In this document: one piece after another, positions 8,865-18,162 of the stretch
Numbering within the stretch: the first letter of the stretch is position 1
Layout: every line of letters begins with the position of its first letter
NCBI RefSeq assembly: GCF_014650715.1
Contig: NZ_BMVM01000021.1
Coordinates: forward strand, 62,001-126,000
Direction: 5' to 3'
From: Streptomyces bluensis
GTDB taxonomy: Bacteria; Actinomycetota; Actinomycetes; Streptomycetales; Streptomycetaceae
Length of the DNA stretch: 64,000 nt
Made by a program: the position numbers and the translations under genes
The notes under the pieces: generated by a model
Database searches by the model: none
What the model was told of the DNA's origin: nothing
What the model saw: the letters and a program-made list of their open reading frames with translations, nothing else

Positions 8865-10034
8865 TCAGTTCAGCTCCCTCGTGCGCTCCGCCACCCGCGC
8901 CAGACCCGCCAGGGCGAACGCCAGTGCCACCAGGAGTGCGCTCAGCCACAGCGGCGAGCGGAAGCCGAGGCCCGCGCCGATGGCGAGGCCGCCCAGGGCC
9001 GGGCCGACGGCGGCACCCACGTTGAGGGCGGCGGTCGCGAACGAGCCGCCCAGCGAGGGCGCCTCGTCCGCCGCGTACAGCGCCCGCGTGATCAGGGTCG
9101 AGCCGACGCCGAACGAGAGCATCCCCTGGACCAGTACGAGAACGACCGCCACCGCCGGGTACCCCGCGGTCGCCGACAGCAGCAACCAGCCCACGAACAG
9201 GGCCAGTCCGCCGGGGACGAGGACCAGCACGGGACGGGCGTCGGAGAGCCGTCCGGCCACGGTGACCCCGGCGAACGACCCGGCGCCGAACAGCGCCAGC
9301 ACGGCCGGCACCCACGCCTCCCCGACTCCGGCCACGGTGGTGGCGAACGGCGCGAGGTACGTGAACGTGCAGAACGTCGCGCCGTTCACCAGCATGCCCA
9401 GGCCCAGCGTCACCAGCAGCCGGGGCCCGCGCAGCGCCCGCAGTTCGCGGCGCGCACCGGGTGCGTGCGCCGGGGCCGGATCGGCCGGTGAGGTGTCCGG
9501 CACCGACCACATGATCGCGAGGACGGCAGGTACACAGACGAGGGCCACGGCCCAGAACGCCGAGCGCCAGCCCCAGAGCTGGCCGAGCAGGGCTCCGCCC
9601 GGCACGCCCGCGACACAGGCCATGGTGACCCCGCCGAGCAGCACGGACGTGGCCCGTCCCTTGAGGTGGGGTGCGACCATGCCGGTCGCCGTGGTGAGGC
9701 CGACCGCCAGGAACCCGGCGTTGGCCAGCGCTCCGAGCACCCGAGTGGCCAGCAGGACACCGAAACTGGTGGTGACCGCGCCGACGACGTGCACCAGCAT
9801 GAAGGCGGTCAGAAAGACCAACAGCGCCCGCCGTTTGGGCCAGCGCAGACTGAGGATCGCCATCAGCGGCGCCCCCACGATCATTCCCACGGCGAACGCC
9901 GACGTCAGCGCACCGGCTGCCGGGATGGACACGTGCAGATCACCGGCGATGTCCGGCACCAGACCGGAGAGCATGAACTCGGAGGTCCCCTGGGCGAAGA
10001 CGGCCAGACCGAGCAGGTAGAGGGGGATGGGCAT
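8865..10034 (-). CDS. MFS drug exporter, Cmx/CmlR chloramphenicol-efflux family
   Basis: The protein has 389 aa with twelve predicted membrane helices. The N terminus (LYLLGLAVFAQGTSEFMLSGLVPDIA) and the motif LRWPKRRALL after helix 2 match the DHA1 family Cmx/CmlR chloramphenicol exporters. Directed efflux of chloramphenicol-like drugs is inferred from family only. About 200 nt upstream on the same strand lies a tiny leader ORF with competing hairpins, the arrangement used for translational or transcriptional attenuation of this kind of gene. Confidence 0.85.
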   Translation of the reverse strand: MPIPLYLLGLAVFAQGTSEFMLSGLVPDIAGDLHVSIPAAGALTSAFAVGMIVGAPLMAILSLRWPKRRALLVFLTAFMLVHVVGAVTTSFGVLLATRVLGALANAGFLAVGLTTATGMVAPHLKGRATSVLLGGVTMACVAGVPGGALLGQLWGWRSAFWAVALVCVPAVLAIMWSVPDTSPADPAPAHAPGARRELRALRGPRLLVTLGLGMLVNGATFCTFTYLAPFATTVAGVGEAWVPAVLALFGAGSFAGVTVAGRLSDARPVLVLVPGGLALFVGWLLLSATAGYPAVAVVLVLVQGMLSFGVGSTLITRALYAADEAPSLGGSFATAALNVGAAVGPALGGLAIGAGLGFRSPLWLSALLVALAFALAGLARVAERTRELN

Positions 10035-10183
10035 GAGTACTCCACGCGCCGCGTCGCGGCTGGGTAGCGGGAACGCGGACCCACGACGGCATCACGACGG
10101 GTGGTGGTACGGAGAGCAGTCGTCCAGCCGAGCACACGGGGTCACCGCGTAAGGGAAAGGGGAAGAGCCCGGAGAACGGCAGA

Positions 10184-10266
10184 CCGGTGGCACGGGTGTC
10201 GGAGGAGAACCGAGGAAGCCACCGGACGACCGGTGGCTAGCGCCTGTCTGACTCGGGGCTGGACAT
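10184..10266 (-). promoter_or_regulatory. Probable ribosome-mediated attenuator upstream of the drug exporter, with 9-codon leader ORF
   Basis: On the minus strand an ATG at 10266 opens a nine-residue frame, MSSPESDRR, ending at 10237. The stop overlaps segment 1 (GCCACCGG, 10237-10230). Four bases later comes its complement CCGGTGGC (10225-10218), and a second GCCACCGG follows at 10191-10184. Segment 2 can therefore pair with 1 or 3, the usual logic of attenuators in which a drug-stalled ribosome frees the downstream gene. TACGGT six bases before the ATG, with TCCGAC 17 bp further up, would fit a promoter giving a leaderless leader transcript. Stalling itself is inferred. Confidence 0.6.
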
Positions 10267-10466
10267 GTTCACACCGTAACAGAGCCTTGGGAGGCGTCGG
10301 AGAGGTGGCCAACGCCTCGGCGACTGAACGCGGACCCCGTCCACGTAGCGCATAGTGTGGTGCTCCGCGGCACGGTCGCGCAGCACCACTTCCCTGTCCC
10401 AGCCGCACAGCCGCAGTCCCCCCGCCCACCGCGCGGGGCTCGGCTGCCTTCGTGGAGATACCTCGC

Positions 10467-10745
10467 ATGCTTCCCGCAGTCATCGCATTCGGCATCGCCT
10501 TCTTCTGTTTCGCGCTGTGGTGCTCCGTCACGGTTGCCCGGATGCGGGACATACCGACCTGGCGCCGGGTGCTGCCGATATCCCTGTTCCTGCTGGCTGC
10601 CGGAGCGAGTCTGCTGCGCGCTTTCGGCATCCCGGAGGTGGCGAACGTGGTCGCCTTCCCACTGAATCTCGCGGTCGTCCTCCTGTCGCTCAGGGAGATA
10701 CGCGGTCGCCGCAGCGGGCGTGAGGGCCTCGCTTCACGGCAGTAG
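10467..10745 (+). CDS. Small membrane protein of unknown function
   Basis: The protein has 92 aa from ATG 10467, preceded by GGAG nine bases upstream. Three hydrophobic stretches are seen (AVIAFGIAFFCFALWC; VLPISLFLLAAGASLL; VVAFPLNLAVVLLSL), followed by a basic tail RGRRSGREG. I do not recognise the family. It stands alone between the exporter and the AfsR-like regulator, outside the evident operons. Confidence 0.55.
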   Translation: MLPAVIAFGIAFFCFALWCSVTVARMRDIPTWRRVLPISLFLLAAGASLLRAFGIPEVANVVAFPLNLAVVLLSLREIRGRRSGREGLASRQ

Positions 10746-10922
10746 CAGCTCGGCCGGCCACCGTGCTTCGCGCATGCACTCCACATCCCACACACGTCCC
10801 GCCCCTGGGGTGTGCGTGCCGGTCGGCCACCCCCGCCCGTCTCAGGCAGCAGGCGGACCGCACCCGCCTTCCGAATGCGAACGCTCTTGCAAACCGTTGT
10901 ATGACGGACCCATGATCGCCGC

Positions 10923-12833
10923 ATGAAATTTCATGGGGGAAACTTCAGGCTCCTGGGGCGGATCGACGCCCGCGTGGACGGCGTACCGGTCAAGATCGGT
11001 CGGCGCCGGGAGCGGTTGGTGCTCGGGCTGCTCCTCCTCGACATGGGGCACTTCATTCCGGTGCGCCGGCTGATCGAACTGCTGTGGACCGGTGAGGCCG
11101 TGCCGACCAGCGCCCGGGCCAGTCTGCACGCACACGTTTCACGGCTGCGCGGCCTGTTCCACGGAGTGGTCGCCGAAGGACAGGAACTGACCATCGCGTC
11201 CGACGGTGCCGGGTACGCGCTGCAGGCCAATCCGCAGTGCGTCGACGTCCACCGTTTCCGGTCTCTCGTGCGCCGTGCGGACCGCGCCTCCCGCGCCACG
11301 GACTGCACCGCACTCCTCGACCGCGCCCTCGGCGAGTGGCAGGGCCCTGTCCTGGGCAGCGACGGCCCGCAGGAGCTGGTGCACCGTCTGGGGAACGGGC
11401 TGAACGAGATGTACCTGTCCGCGGTCACTCTGCGGGCAGAGGCGAGGCTGGCGCTCGGTCAGCACAACGGCCTCCTGGAGGAACTGGCCCAGCTGGTGCG
11501 GGAACACCCGCACCACGAGCGCATCGCCCTGTTGCGCATGGGGGCGCTGTACCGCTCCGGGCACCGGAGCGAGGCGTTGAGCGTCTACGAGGAGACCAGA
11601 GCCCGGCTGGCCGATGACCTCGGGCTGGACCCCGGATCCGACCTGCGACGCGCACAGGAGATGATCCTGCTGGCCGACGGGTCGCCGGAGGAATGGCCGC
11701 GCGGTCTGATCGGTGACCGATGGCGGGAGGCGGTCACCGTGCGGGGCGAGCGGAGCGGGCACCGGACATCAGTGGGCACAGCCCCGCCCGGCCCGTCCGG
11801 CCCGTCCGTCCCGCTCTCGGCAGCGGGGTTCACCGGCCGGGAAACCGAACTGCACCAGATCTCGGAACTGTCGCACGGCGTCCGGTGCTGGACCCCCGCG
11901 GTCGCGATCGTGGGCGCCGCGGGCAACGGCAAGACGGCACTCGCTCTGGAGTGGGCCCGCCGGCACCGCGACCACTACCCGGGCGGACTGGACATCGTGG
12001 ACCTGCAGGGCTACTCGACCAGGCCCGCACTCACCCCGGCCGAGGCGCTGCGCATCCTGCTGACCCGGCGGGGGTTCTCTCCCGACCGGATGCCCCACGG
12101 CATGGCCGAGTTGACGGCGCTCCACCACCGCGAGTTCTCGGGCAGCCCGAGCCTGCTCGTGCTCGACAACGCTGTCTCCGCGCAGCAGGTGCTGGCCCTG
12201 CTGCCCCCGGCTCGCGGCTCCCTCGCCCTGGTCACCAGCCGCAATCGGCTCAGCAGCCTGCTGGTGGCGGCCGACGCGGGGATGGTTCAGCTCGGCCCGC
12301 TGTCATCCGGCGACGCTCACCAGGTGCTCCAGCACGTCGTCGGTGCCGGCCGTACCGAGGCGGAGCCTGAGGCCACGGCGGAACTCGCCGCGCTGTGCGG
12401 GCATTCACCGCTCGCGCTGCGCATCGCCGCGGCCAACCTGGTGATGCACCCTCAGTGCCGTATCGCGGACCATGCCGAGGCGTTGCGCGAGGGCAACCCC
12501 CTGGACTGTCTGGCGATCGTCGGCGACCGGGACTCGTCGGTGGGATTCTCGCTCTCCCTGTCCGTCCGGCGGCTGGGACACGAGGCGCAGGCGTTCTTCC
12601 GCGCCCTCGGATCGCTGTCCGGTCCGAGGGCCGGTCTGCCGGCGCTGGAACGGCTGACGGGACTGCCCCGGGCCCGGGTGTCGGAGCTGCTCGGGCTCCT
12701 CTTCGCGGAGCATCTGGTCCATGTCGACGGGGCGGACCGCTTCCACATGGACGAACTGACGTGGCAGTACGCGAGGCTCCTCGCCATGGCCGAGACCCGC
12801 GGGGCCGCGGGCATCTCGGACCGCGCCGCCTGA
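10923..12833 (+). CDS. SARP-family transcriptional regulator with NB-ARC ATPase domain (AfsR-like)
   Basis: The protein has 636 aa. An OmpR-type winged-helix domain (residues about 5-100) is followed by a bacterial transcriptional activation domain (about 110-255; FRSLVRRADRASRA, ARLALGQHNGLLEELAQLVREHPHHERI). An NB-ARC STAND module has Walker A VGAAGNGKTAL near residue 330 and LLVLDNAVS as Walker B. It lacks the long TPR tail of full AfsR, so this is the medium-length SARP class. No ribosome site precedes the ATG, which suggests a leaderless message. It borders the RiPP cluster and is one of two candidate activators of it. Confidence 0.88.
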   Translation: MKFHGGNFRLLGRIDARVDGVPVKIGRRRERLVLGLLLLDMGHFIPVRRLIELLWTGEAVPTSARASLHAHVSRLRGLFHGVVAEGQELTIASDGAGYALQANPQCVDVHRFRSLVRRADRASRATDCTALLDRALGEWQGPVLGSDGPQELVHRLGNGLNEMYLSAVTLRAEARLALGQHNGLLEELAQLVREHPHHERIALLRMGALYRSGHRSEALSVYEETRARLADDLGLDPGSDLRRAQEMILLADGSPEEWPRGLIGDRWREAVTVRGERSGHRTSVGTAPPGPSGPSVPLSAAGFTGRETELHQISELSHGVRCWTPAVAIVGAAGNGKTALALEWARRHRDHYPGGLDIVDLQGYSTRPALTPAEALRILLTRRGFSPDRMPHGMAELTALHHREFSGSPSLLVLDNAVSAQQVLALLPPARGSLALVTSRNRLSSLLVAADAGMVQLGPLSSGDAHQVLQHVVGAGRTEAEPEATAELAALCGHSPLALRIAAANLVMHPQCRIADHAEALREGNPLDCLAIVGDRDSSVGFSLSLSVRRLGHEAQAFFRALGSLSGPRAGLPALERLTGLPRARVSELLGLLFAEHLVHVDGADRFHMDELTWQYARLLAMAETRGAAGISDRAA

Positions 12834-12881
12834 CCCCGGTCAGCTGTCGGGGGACCCGGACGGCGGGGCTCCCGCACGCGG

Positions 12882-14135
12882 TCATGCGACGGGCTCGTCC
12901 CGTGGCCGCGTGCGGGCCTTGTCGGGTCCGCCCTCCGTTCTCACCGCTCTGACGTCCGGTACGGCCAGCACCGCCAGCGTCACGGCGACGATGCAGACGC
13001 CTGCCGCGCCGAGCACCCGCTCCTGCCCGTACAGGGAGGCGAGCGGGCCGGCCAGTATCTGGCCGAGCGGAACAGCGACCAGAGAGCCGAGTACCTGATA
13101 CGACGTCACCCGGGCCAGCCGGTCGGAGGCGACCCGTTCCTGGACGGCCACGGTCAGCGCGACGTTGACCTGTTCCATCGCCACACCGGCCAGGAAGGCG
13201 GCCGGTACCAGCACCGCCGCACGGGGCTCGACCGCCAGGGACCAGGGCAGTACCGCACTGAACGAGGTCAGCAGCACACCTATGGCCAACGGCGCGCGGG
13301 GCCGCCAGCGCAGCGCGAGAACGCCGCCGGCGACGGCGCCCACGGTCTGGGCCGCCAGCACGAACCCCCAGGTCCGCGCACTGGTGTGGGCTTCGGCCAC
13401 GGCGGGGCCGATGACCTGGACACCACCCGCCCAGATCAGCTGCCAGACACACGCGTGGAGGACGACGCTCCACAGCCAGCGGTGACGAAGGAACTCGTCC
13501 CGGCCCTCACTCAGGTCGCCGAGCAGCGAACGCCGGCCGGCGGGGCGCGGCACCGCGCCGACCCGCAACCGGCGGAAGAACAGCCCGGCCACGGCGAACG
13601 ACGCGGCGTCGGCCAGGATCCCCCAACTGGGGCCCGCCCACCCGATCAGCAGACTTCCCGCGGCGGCACCGCTCACGGTGGCGAAGCTGGTGAACGTGCG
13701 CAGCAGCGCGTTGGCGCGGCGCAGCAGCTCACCGGGGACCGTCTGGGGTACCAGGGCGGTGGTGGCCGGAAGTTCGACCGCCGCGAGGGCCCCGTTCAGG
13801 GCGGAGAGCAGCATGAGCAGGGGTACCGAGGCCACCCCACCCAGCAGGCTCAGGCCCACCGCGGTCTGCGTGACGGCCGCGCCGAAGGCGGTGCTCTGCA
13901 GCAGCAGTCTGCGCGGCAACCGGTCCGCCAGGACGCCGCCGAAGACCGTGGCCACGACCGCGGCCACCGAGCGCGCCCCGACCACCAGGCCGAGCTGGGT
14001 GACCGAGCCGGTGAGGTCGAGCACGGCGAAGGACAGCGCCACCGGAGCCATTCCGTTGCCGACGAAGCTCGCGGCGCGGCCCCACACCACGTTCCTGAAG
14101 GCGACGTGTGCCAGAGGACCACTCACGCGGGTCAC
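12882..14135 (-). CDS. MFS transporter, enterobactin-exporter (EntS)-like
   Basis: The protein has 417 aa from a GTG start overlapping the SagB stop (GTGA). Twelve hydrophobic segments and the motif ADRLPRRLLL between helices 2 and 3 identify a DHA3-type MFS protein (VVGARSVAAVVATVFGGVLADRL). Such proteins export siderophores, macrolides or peptides. As last gene of the carbamoyltransferase operon it probably exports the cluster product or an intermediate. It converges with the AfsR-like gene. Confidence 0.87.
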   Translation of the reverse strand: MTRVSGPLAHVAFRNVVWGRAASFVGNGMAPVALSFAVLDLTGSVTQLGLVVGARSVAAVVATVFGGVLADRLPRRLLLQSTAFGAAVTQTAVGLSLLGGVASVPLLMLLSALNGALAAVELPATTALVPQTVPGELLRRANALLRTFTSFATVSGAAAGSLLIGWAGPSWGILADAASFAVAGLFFRRLRVGAVPRPAGRRSLLGDLSEGRDEFLRHRWLWSVVLHACVWQLIWAGGVQVIGPAVAEAHTSARTWGFVLAAQTVGAVAGGVLALRWRPRAPLAIGVLLTSFSAVLPWSLAVEPRAAVLVPAAFLAGVAMEQVNVALTVAVQERVASDRLARVTSYQVLGSLVAVPLGQILAGPLASLYGQERVLGAAGVCIVAVTLAVLAVPDVRAVRTEGGPDKARTRPRDEPVA

Positions 14136-15223
14136 ACGGGGAACGGCGCGGTCGGAAACCGGTACCGCGCGGGCAGGTCGTCGTCGCCGCGCACGGGTGT
14201 GCCGCAGGCCATGGCGAACGTCGGGAACTCGTCCGGCCCCGGCAGCCCGAGGAGGGCCTCCACCTCGGTGTCCCGGAAGGCACCGGTGATCGCCGCTCCC
14301 AGGCCGAGCGCCGCGGCGGTCATCGAGAACACCTGGGCCATGTGACCGACGTTGTGCAGCAGCACCTTGTAGGCGCGGGGGTTGCGGTACTTCCAGGACA
14401 TCCGCGTCGCGAAGGCCGTGGTGAACACACCGAAACCCGCCGCCTCGAAGAATCCCTGGTCGAAGGTGAGGTGTTCCATCGTCTCGCGCGGCACGGCCTC
14501 CCGCACGGGAACGAGCCCGTGCCGGATGCCGTCGTAGCGGTAGATCCCGGGATCCACTCCCCGCACGTTCAGGACGACGACGTAGGCCTCCGTCTCGTGC
14601 CGTGAGCCACCCGACGCGTTGGCCCGCAACTGGAGCACACCCACGCTGCCCGCGTCGATGAAGCGGAGCGGGCCGAAACCGTAGTGCAGCAGGGTGGCGA
14701 ACGCGTCGAGCGGGGTCGCGTCGCCCGAGAAGTCACGATGGGTACGCCGTCCTTCGAGTACGTCCTGGAAGGACGCCGGCATACGGGCGCGAACCCGGGG
14801 CAGGAGCAGCACCTCCTCGTCGTCCCGCGTCGCCTTGGAGTTGGCCGGCCGGGTGCGGTGGTGCAGCGCCTCGTAGTACTCGTCGATGCCCTCCGACTCC
14901 GGGCGGACGAACGGCGTGTCGCGAATGCTCTGGTGGAACTGCCAGGCCAGCGCGCCCCATTCGCGCCACGGCCCCGGCAGCTCGTCGTTGCCCGTGTCGT
15001 CCGCCGGGACCAGGTAACCGAGTTCGCGCAGCTTCTCGACCGCCTGGGCGACGGCCGCGGAATCGGCTGCCAACGCCTGCACGTCGATGCCGTCCACGGC
15101 CGTGGTGAGGACGCCGACGACCGCGGGGTGCACCCTCAACCGTCCCTTGATCCTCGGGCTGGCGAGGTACGTACCGTCGCGGCGGACGCTGAAGAACGCC
15201 GGGTCGATCAGGCGAAGTTTCAC
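14132..15223 (-). CDS. SagB-type azoline dehydrogenase (FMN nitroreductase fold)
   Basis: The protein has 363 aa from a GTG start (VKLRLIDPAFF) with GGGAG nearby. The N-terminal 140 residues resemble the helical extension of SagB proteins; residues about 150-355 form the nitroreductase fold, with RRTHRDFSG and DPGIYRYD. The segment WKYRNPRAYKVLLHNVGH contains the Lys-Tyr pair and the 'GH' helix of active SagB/McbC dehydrogenases. These FMN enzymes oxidise thiazoline/oxazoline rings to azoles. The gene lies directly downstream of the 27-codon peptide gene and its hairpin, and is coupled to the MFS gene. Confidence 0.88.
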   Translation of the reverse strand: MKLRLIDPAFFSVRRDGTYLASPRIKGRLRVHPAVVGVLTTAVDGIDVQALAADSAAVAQAVEKLRELGYLVPADDTGNDELPGPWREWGALAWQFHQSIRDTPFVRPESEGIDEYYEALHHRTRPANSKATRDDEEVLLLPRVRARMPASFQDVLEGRRTHRDFSGDATPLDAFATLLHYGFGPLRFIDAGSVGVLQLRANASGGSRHETEAYVVVLNVRGVDPGIYRYDGIRHGLVPVREAVPRETMEHLTFDQGFFEAAGFGVFTTAFATRMSWKYRNPRAYKVLLHNVGHMAQVFSMTAAALGLGAAITGAFRDTEVEALLGLPGPDEFPTFAMACGTPVRGDDDLPARYRFPTAPFPV

Positions 15224-15275
15224 GGTCTCCCACTCTTCGTGTGCCACGGTTGCCGGGCCGGCGCCGTCCGTGCGT

Positions 15276-15317
15276 GCGTGCCGTGTGCCGTGCCCGCGGG
15301 CACGGCACACGGCACGC
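15276..15317 (-). terminator. 42-bp perfect palindrome after the 27-codon peptide gene
   Basis: Positions 15276-15317 form an uninterrupted inverted repeat, centred on CCCGCGGG, with 21-base arms. It starts eight bases after the stop of the small peptide gene and ends before the SagB start. No T-run follows. Intergenic hairpins of this kind behind RiPP precursor genes commonly stabilise the short transcript or stop most polymerases, so that precursor outnumbers enzymes. A regulatory protein site is also possible, since the DNA is perfectly palindromic. Confidence 0.75.
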
Positions 15318-15324
15318 TTCAGAT

Positions 15325-15408
15325 TCACGGTGCCGCGTAGCAGAGGCAGGCTTCGCCCTCCTCCTCGACCACCTCGACGAGCAGGACCTCGTCGTTCGTG
15401 TTCTCCAT
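15325..15408 (-). CDS. Candidate RiPP precursor peptide A (27 aa)
   Basis: The frame has 28 codons with a near-perfect ribosome site (GGAAAGGAGG) seven to eight bases before ATG 15408. The first part is acidic and hydrophobic (DEVLLVEVVEEEGEA) and could be a short leader. It ends CLCYAAP, with the only two cysteines close to the C terminus. Position supports a precursor role: it lies between a methyltransferase and a SagB dehydrogenase and is followed at once by a 42-bp hairpin. The Cys residues would be thiazole sites for YcaO plus SagB. It is very short for a leader-plus-core and I do not recognise the sequence, so a small accessory peptide remains possible. Confidence 0.65.
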   Translation of the reverse strand: MENTNDEVLLVEVVEEEGEACLCYAAP

Positions 15409-15427
15409 GGAAACGCACCTCCTTTCC

Positions 15428-16126
15428 TCAACTCGGGTTGTGCACCACGGCCGTCGCCCCGTTCGGCGACGGCGCGGCCCGCACCAGCATGGTGGGGACA
15501 TAGGCGGGATCCGGGGCCTCGACGATCCGGGTGTCGACCGTGACGAAGCCGTGCCGGGCGAGGATGTCCCGCCATTGCTCTGGGGTGTGGGCCCAGCGCA
15601 CCACGGGCACCGGTGGGCCACCGTTCTTGCGGCGGATGTAGGTGCCCTGCGCGCCGTAGCAGCCCTCGATCGGCGGCTCGTGGGAGAAGACGAGGAGCCC
15701 GTCCGGCGCGAGCCGCTTGCGCAGGAGGGGCAGCAGGATGTCCGGGTCCGTGAACCAGACGGCGCCGTGCACCGAGCAGATGGCGTCGAAGCGCTCGTCG
15801 GTCTCCGCCAGGAAGCCCGCCGCGTCCCGCTCCACGAAACGCAGCCCCGGTACATGGCCCCAGCGCTCGCGGGCCTCGCCGAGCAGAACGGGTGAGAAGT
15901 CCACGCCGACCGCTCGGGCACCGCGGACCGCCAGGTGGGCCGTGTTGCGTCCGCTGCCGCAGCCGAGGTCGAGCACCGTGCGCGGCTCGCCCAGGAGTTC
16001 GGGGCCCGGCCCGTGATCGGGGTACTGGGTCCAGTTGAACCACGTGGTCTCGCCGGCCGCGTTGCGCAGGCGCGTACCGGGCCGGCGGTCGGCGAACGCG
16101 GTCCAGGGGTCGCGGGGTTCAGGCAT
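15428..16126 (-). CDS. Class I SAM-dependent methyltransferase
   Basis: The protein has 232 aa. VLDLGCGSGRNTAHL is the SAM motif I, VGVDFSPVLL motif II, and the post-I and IV regions follow. The gene overlaps the carbamoyltransferase end by 8 nt and its stop lies 19 nt before the small peptide gene, so all belong to one operon. It could methylate the peptide product (N terminus, side chain or C terminus); the Methyltransf_11/25 fold does not tell which. Confidence 0.88.
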   Translation of the reverse strand: MPEPRDPWTAFADRRPGTRLRNAAGETTWFNWTQYPDHGPGPELLGEPRTVLDLGCGSGRNTAHLAVRGARAVGVDFSPVLLGEARERWGHVPGLRFVERDAAGFLAETDERFDAICSVHGAVWFTDPDILLPLLRKRLAPDGLLVFSHEPPIEGCYGAQGTYIRRKNGGPPVPVVRWAHTPEQWRDILARHGFVTVDTRIVEAPDPAYVPTMLVRAAPSPNGATAVVHNPS

Positions 16127-17927
16127 CCTGACCGTGCTTCCTGCCGGCCTTCTTGCCGGCCTTCTTGCCGATCATGAAGCGGCCGATGACCAGTTGATCG
16201 ATCTCCGTCTTCAGGAAGCACCGCAGGGCGTCCCGCGGAGAGCAGACGATCGGCTCCCCGGCGACGTTGAACGACGTGTTGAGCAGACACGGCACACCGG
16301 TGCTCTCGGAGAAGGCGCGCAGCAGCGCCGCGAGTTCGGGGTTGGCGGCGCCGTCGACGGTCTGGATGCGGGCGGTGCCGTCCACGTGGCAGGCGCCGGG
16401 GATGCGGTCCCGGTATTCGGCCCGTACCGGGAAGACGAACGTCATGTGCGGGGACGAGGTCTTCTTGCCCAGGTCGAAGATGCGCGGTGCCTCGGACGCG
16501 AGGACCACGGGGGCGAAGGGCCGGAACGGTTCGCGGTGCTTGACCCGGAGGTTGATGACGTCCTTGATGTCGGGGAACCGCGGGTCGGCGAGGATGCTGC
16601 GGTTGCCCAGTGCGCGGGGCCCGTACTCCATGCGCCCCTGGAACCAGGCCACGACCTTCTTCCCCGTCAGCAGGTCGACCGTCCGGGCGACGATCTCCGC
16701 CGCGTCCAGTTCGGCCCATACGACGTCATCCTGGTACTCGGCCAGAGCGGCAAGGACCTCCGTGTCGTCGTACGAGGGTCCGAGATAGGGGGTGCGGTTG
16801 GTCGCGGGACGCTCCGGCAGGCCCGCCACGTGGACCGCGGCGCCGATGGACACACCGGGATCGCTGGCGCCGAAGCCGACCTCCATCGCGGCGAAGGACG
16901 ATCTCTGCAGCATCTTCGTGCCGGCGACGCAGTTGAGGGCGAGGCCGCCTTCGAAAAGCAGCGTGTCGAACTCGGTGGCCGCGCCGAGCACCCTGACCTG
17001 GTGCGCCGTCACGGCCTCGACCATGTGCTGGGCGAGCCCCGCCACCTTGACCCGGAAGTCGAACTCTTCGCGCTTTTCACTGTCGCCGTCGAAGAGCGTG
17101 TCGAAGAAGGAGTAGTACGCATTCTTCTCCCCCGGGATGAATATGCGGTAGGAGCCGTCCTCGTACAGCTGAACCGCGTTCACCAGGAGGGGATTACGGG
17201 TCGGCGGGGGTGCGTAGGCAGCGAGTCCCATCACCTTGTATTCGTCGTTGTTCGGGACGAAGCCCAGGTAGCGGGTGATTTTTCCGTAGGCCATCGCGAG
17301 GGAGTCGTCCACGCCGACGGAGCCCTGTTCGAAGACGCGCATGACGCCGCGCCGCAGCTCGCCCATGACCGCGGAGTGGGTCTCGGCGCGGCCGTCGCTC
17401 ACCAGGAAGGCCGCGTCGCGGACGCCGGCCAGGTAGGCGCCGCACATCAGGTGCGCAGCGTGGTGGGGGACCAGGACGAGACGGTTCGGGTCGAGCGCGT
17501 AGTCCATCCGCGTCATGAAGTCGGTGTGCACGGCGGCTCGTCCGAGCATCCCCGTGAAGAGCTCCCCGGTACGGCTGAGCTGGTCGAACTTGGCAACGAC
17601 CGGCATTTCGCCGGCCGCGATGTCCCGAATCGTCCGGTCGACGACCTCCGGGGCGAACCGCCAGGGGAAGGCGAAGACGTCGACGTCGTCGAGGCCGATT
17701 CCGGCCTGCTCCAGGCACCAGCGGATCGCGCTGACGGGGAAGTCGGAGGTCTTCTTGTCCCGGCTGAGCCGCTCCTCCTCGACAGCCGCCACCACCTCGC
17801 CGTCCACCACGAGCGCGGCGGAGGCATCGTGTCCGATCAACTGATGGCGGTCCACTCCCGTCGCCCCGTACAGGTTCCCGAAGAGTTCCGCGCTCCTCGT
17901 GAATCCGTTGTAGCCGACCACGATCAC
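16119..17927 (-). CDS. O-carbamoyltransferase, NodU/CmcH/TobZ family
   Basis: The protein has 602 aa from a GTG start. The N-terminal Kae1-like domain contains GHDASAALVVDG and the iron-binding region HHAAHLMCGAY; the C-terminal domain has EYGPRALGNRSILADPR and LNTSFNVAGEPIVCSP. Family members transfer carbamoyl from carbamoyl phosphate, via carbamoyl-AMP, to a hydroxyl of an antibiotic. Both domains look complete. The extreme C terminus is a basic tail (GKKAGKKAGRKHG). As first gene of its operon it lies behind a SARP-type repeat at 17999-18027. It implies that the final product carries a hydroxyl-derived carbamate, unusual for a RiPP. Confidence 0.92.
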   Translation of the reverse strand: MIVVGYNGFTRSAELFGNLYGATGVDRHQLIGHDASAALVVDGEVVAAVEEERLSRDKKTSDFPVSAIRWCLEQAGIGLDDVDVFAFPWRFAPEVVDRTIRDIAAGEMPVVAKFDQLSRTGELFTGMLGRAAVHTDFMTRMDYALDPNRLVLVPHHAAHLMCGAYLAGVRDAAFLVSDGRAETHSAVMGELRRGVMRVFEQGSVGVDDSLAMAYGKITRYLGFVPNNDEYKVMGLAAYAPPPTRNPLLVNAVQLYEDGSYRIFIPGEKNAYYSFFDTLFDGDSEKREEFDFRVKVAGLAQHMVEAVTAHQVRVLGAATEFDTLLFEGGLALNCVAGTKMLQRSSFAAMEVGFGASDPGVSIGAAVHVAGLPERPATNRTPYLGPSYDDTEVLAALAEYQDDVVWAELDAAEIVARTVDLLTGKKVVAWFQGRMEYGPRALGNRSILADPRFPDIKDVINLRVKHREPFRPFAPVVLASEAPRIFDLGKKTSSPHMTFVFPVRAEYRDRIPGACHVDGTARIQTVDGAANPELAALLRAFSESTGVPCLLNTSFNVAGEPIVCSPRDALRCFLKTEIDQLVIGRFMIGKKAGKKAGRKHGQDA

Positions 17928-17982
17928 TGATTTTCAACCCCCCTCGGCTCCCTGACGGCATCTGCCGCCACCCGTCGCCACC

Positions 17983-18027
17983 ATTCTCGTCACCTGATGT
18001 ACGGGGAACATACGAACGAGGTACCGG
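17983..18027 (-). promoter_or_regulatory. Probable SARP operator and promoter of the carbamoyltransferase operon
   Basis: Read on the minus strand, three heptamers lie exactly 11 bp apart: CCGGTAC (18027-18021), TTCGTAT (18016-18010) and CCCGTAC (18005-17999). Ten bases further comes GAGAAT (17988-17983), an acceptable -10. This is the geometry of SARP promoters, in which heptamer repeats take the place of the -35. The same pattern recurs before the kinase gene and the distal methyltransferase gene. The divergent P450 gene could use the same site from the other side. Confidence 0.65.
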
Positions 18028-18162
18028 AAGAAGATGCCAAGAATATGACGCCCTTTCTGGGACGCCATCGGCCTGACAGGATTCGGTGACATGCCATGGC
18101 CCACGTATTCCGAGCCTCAGGAATCCAGGCCGCTGCTTCTCGATATTCAGGGGAGAATTCCG

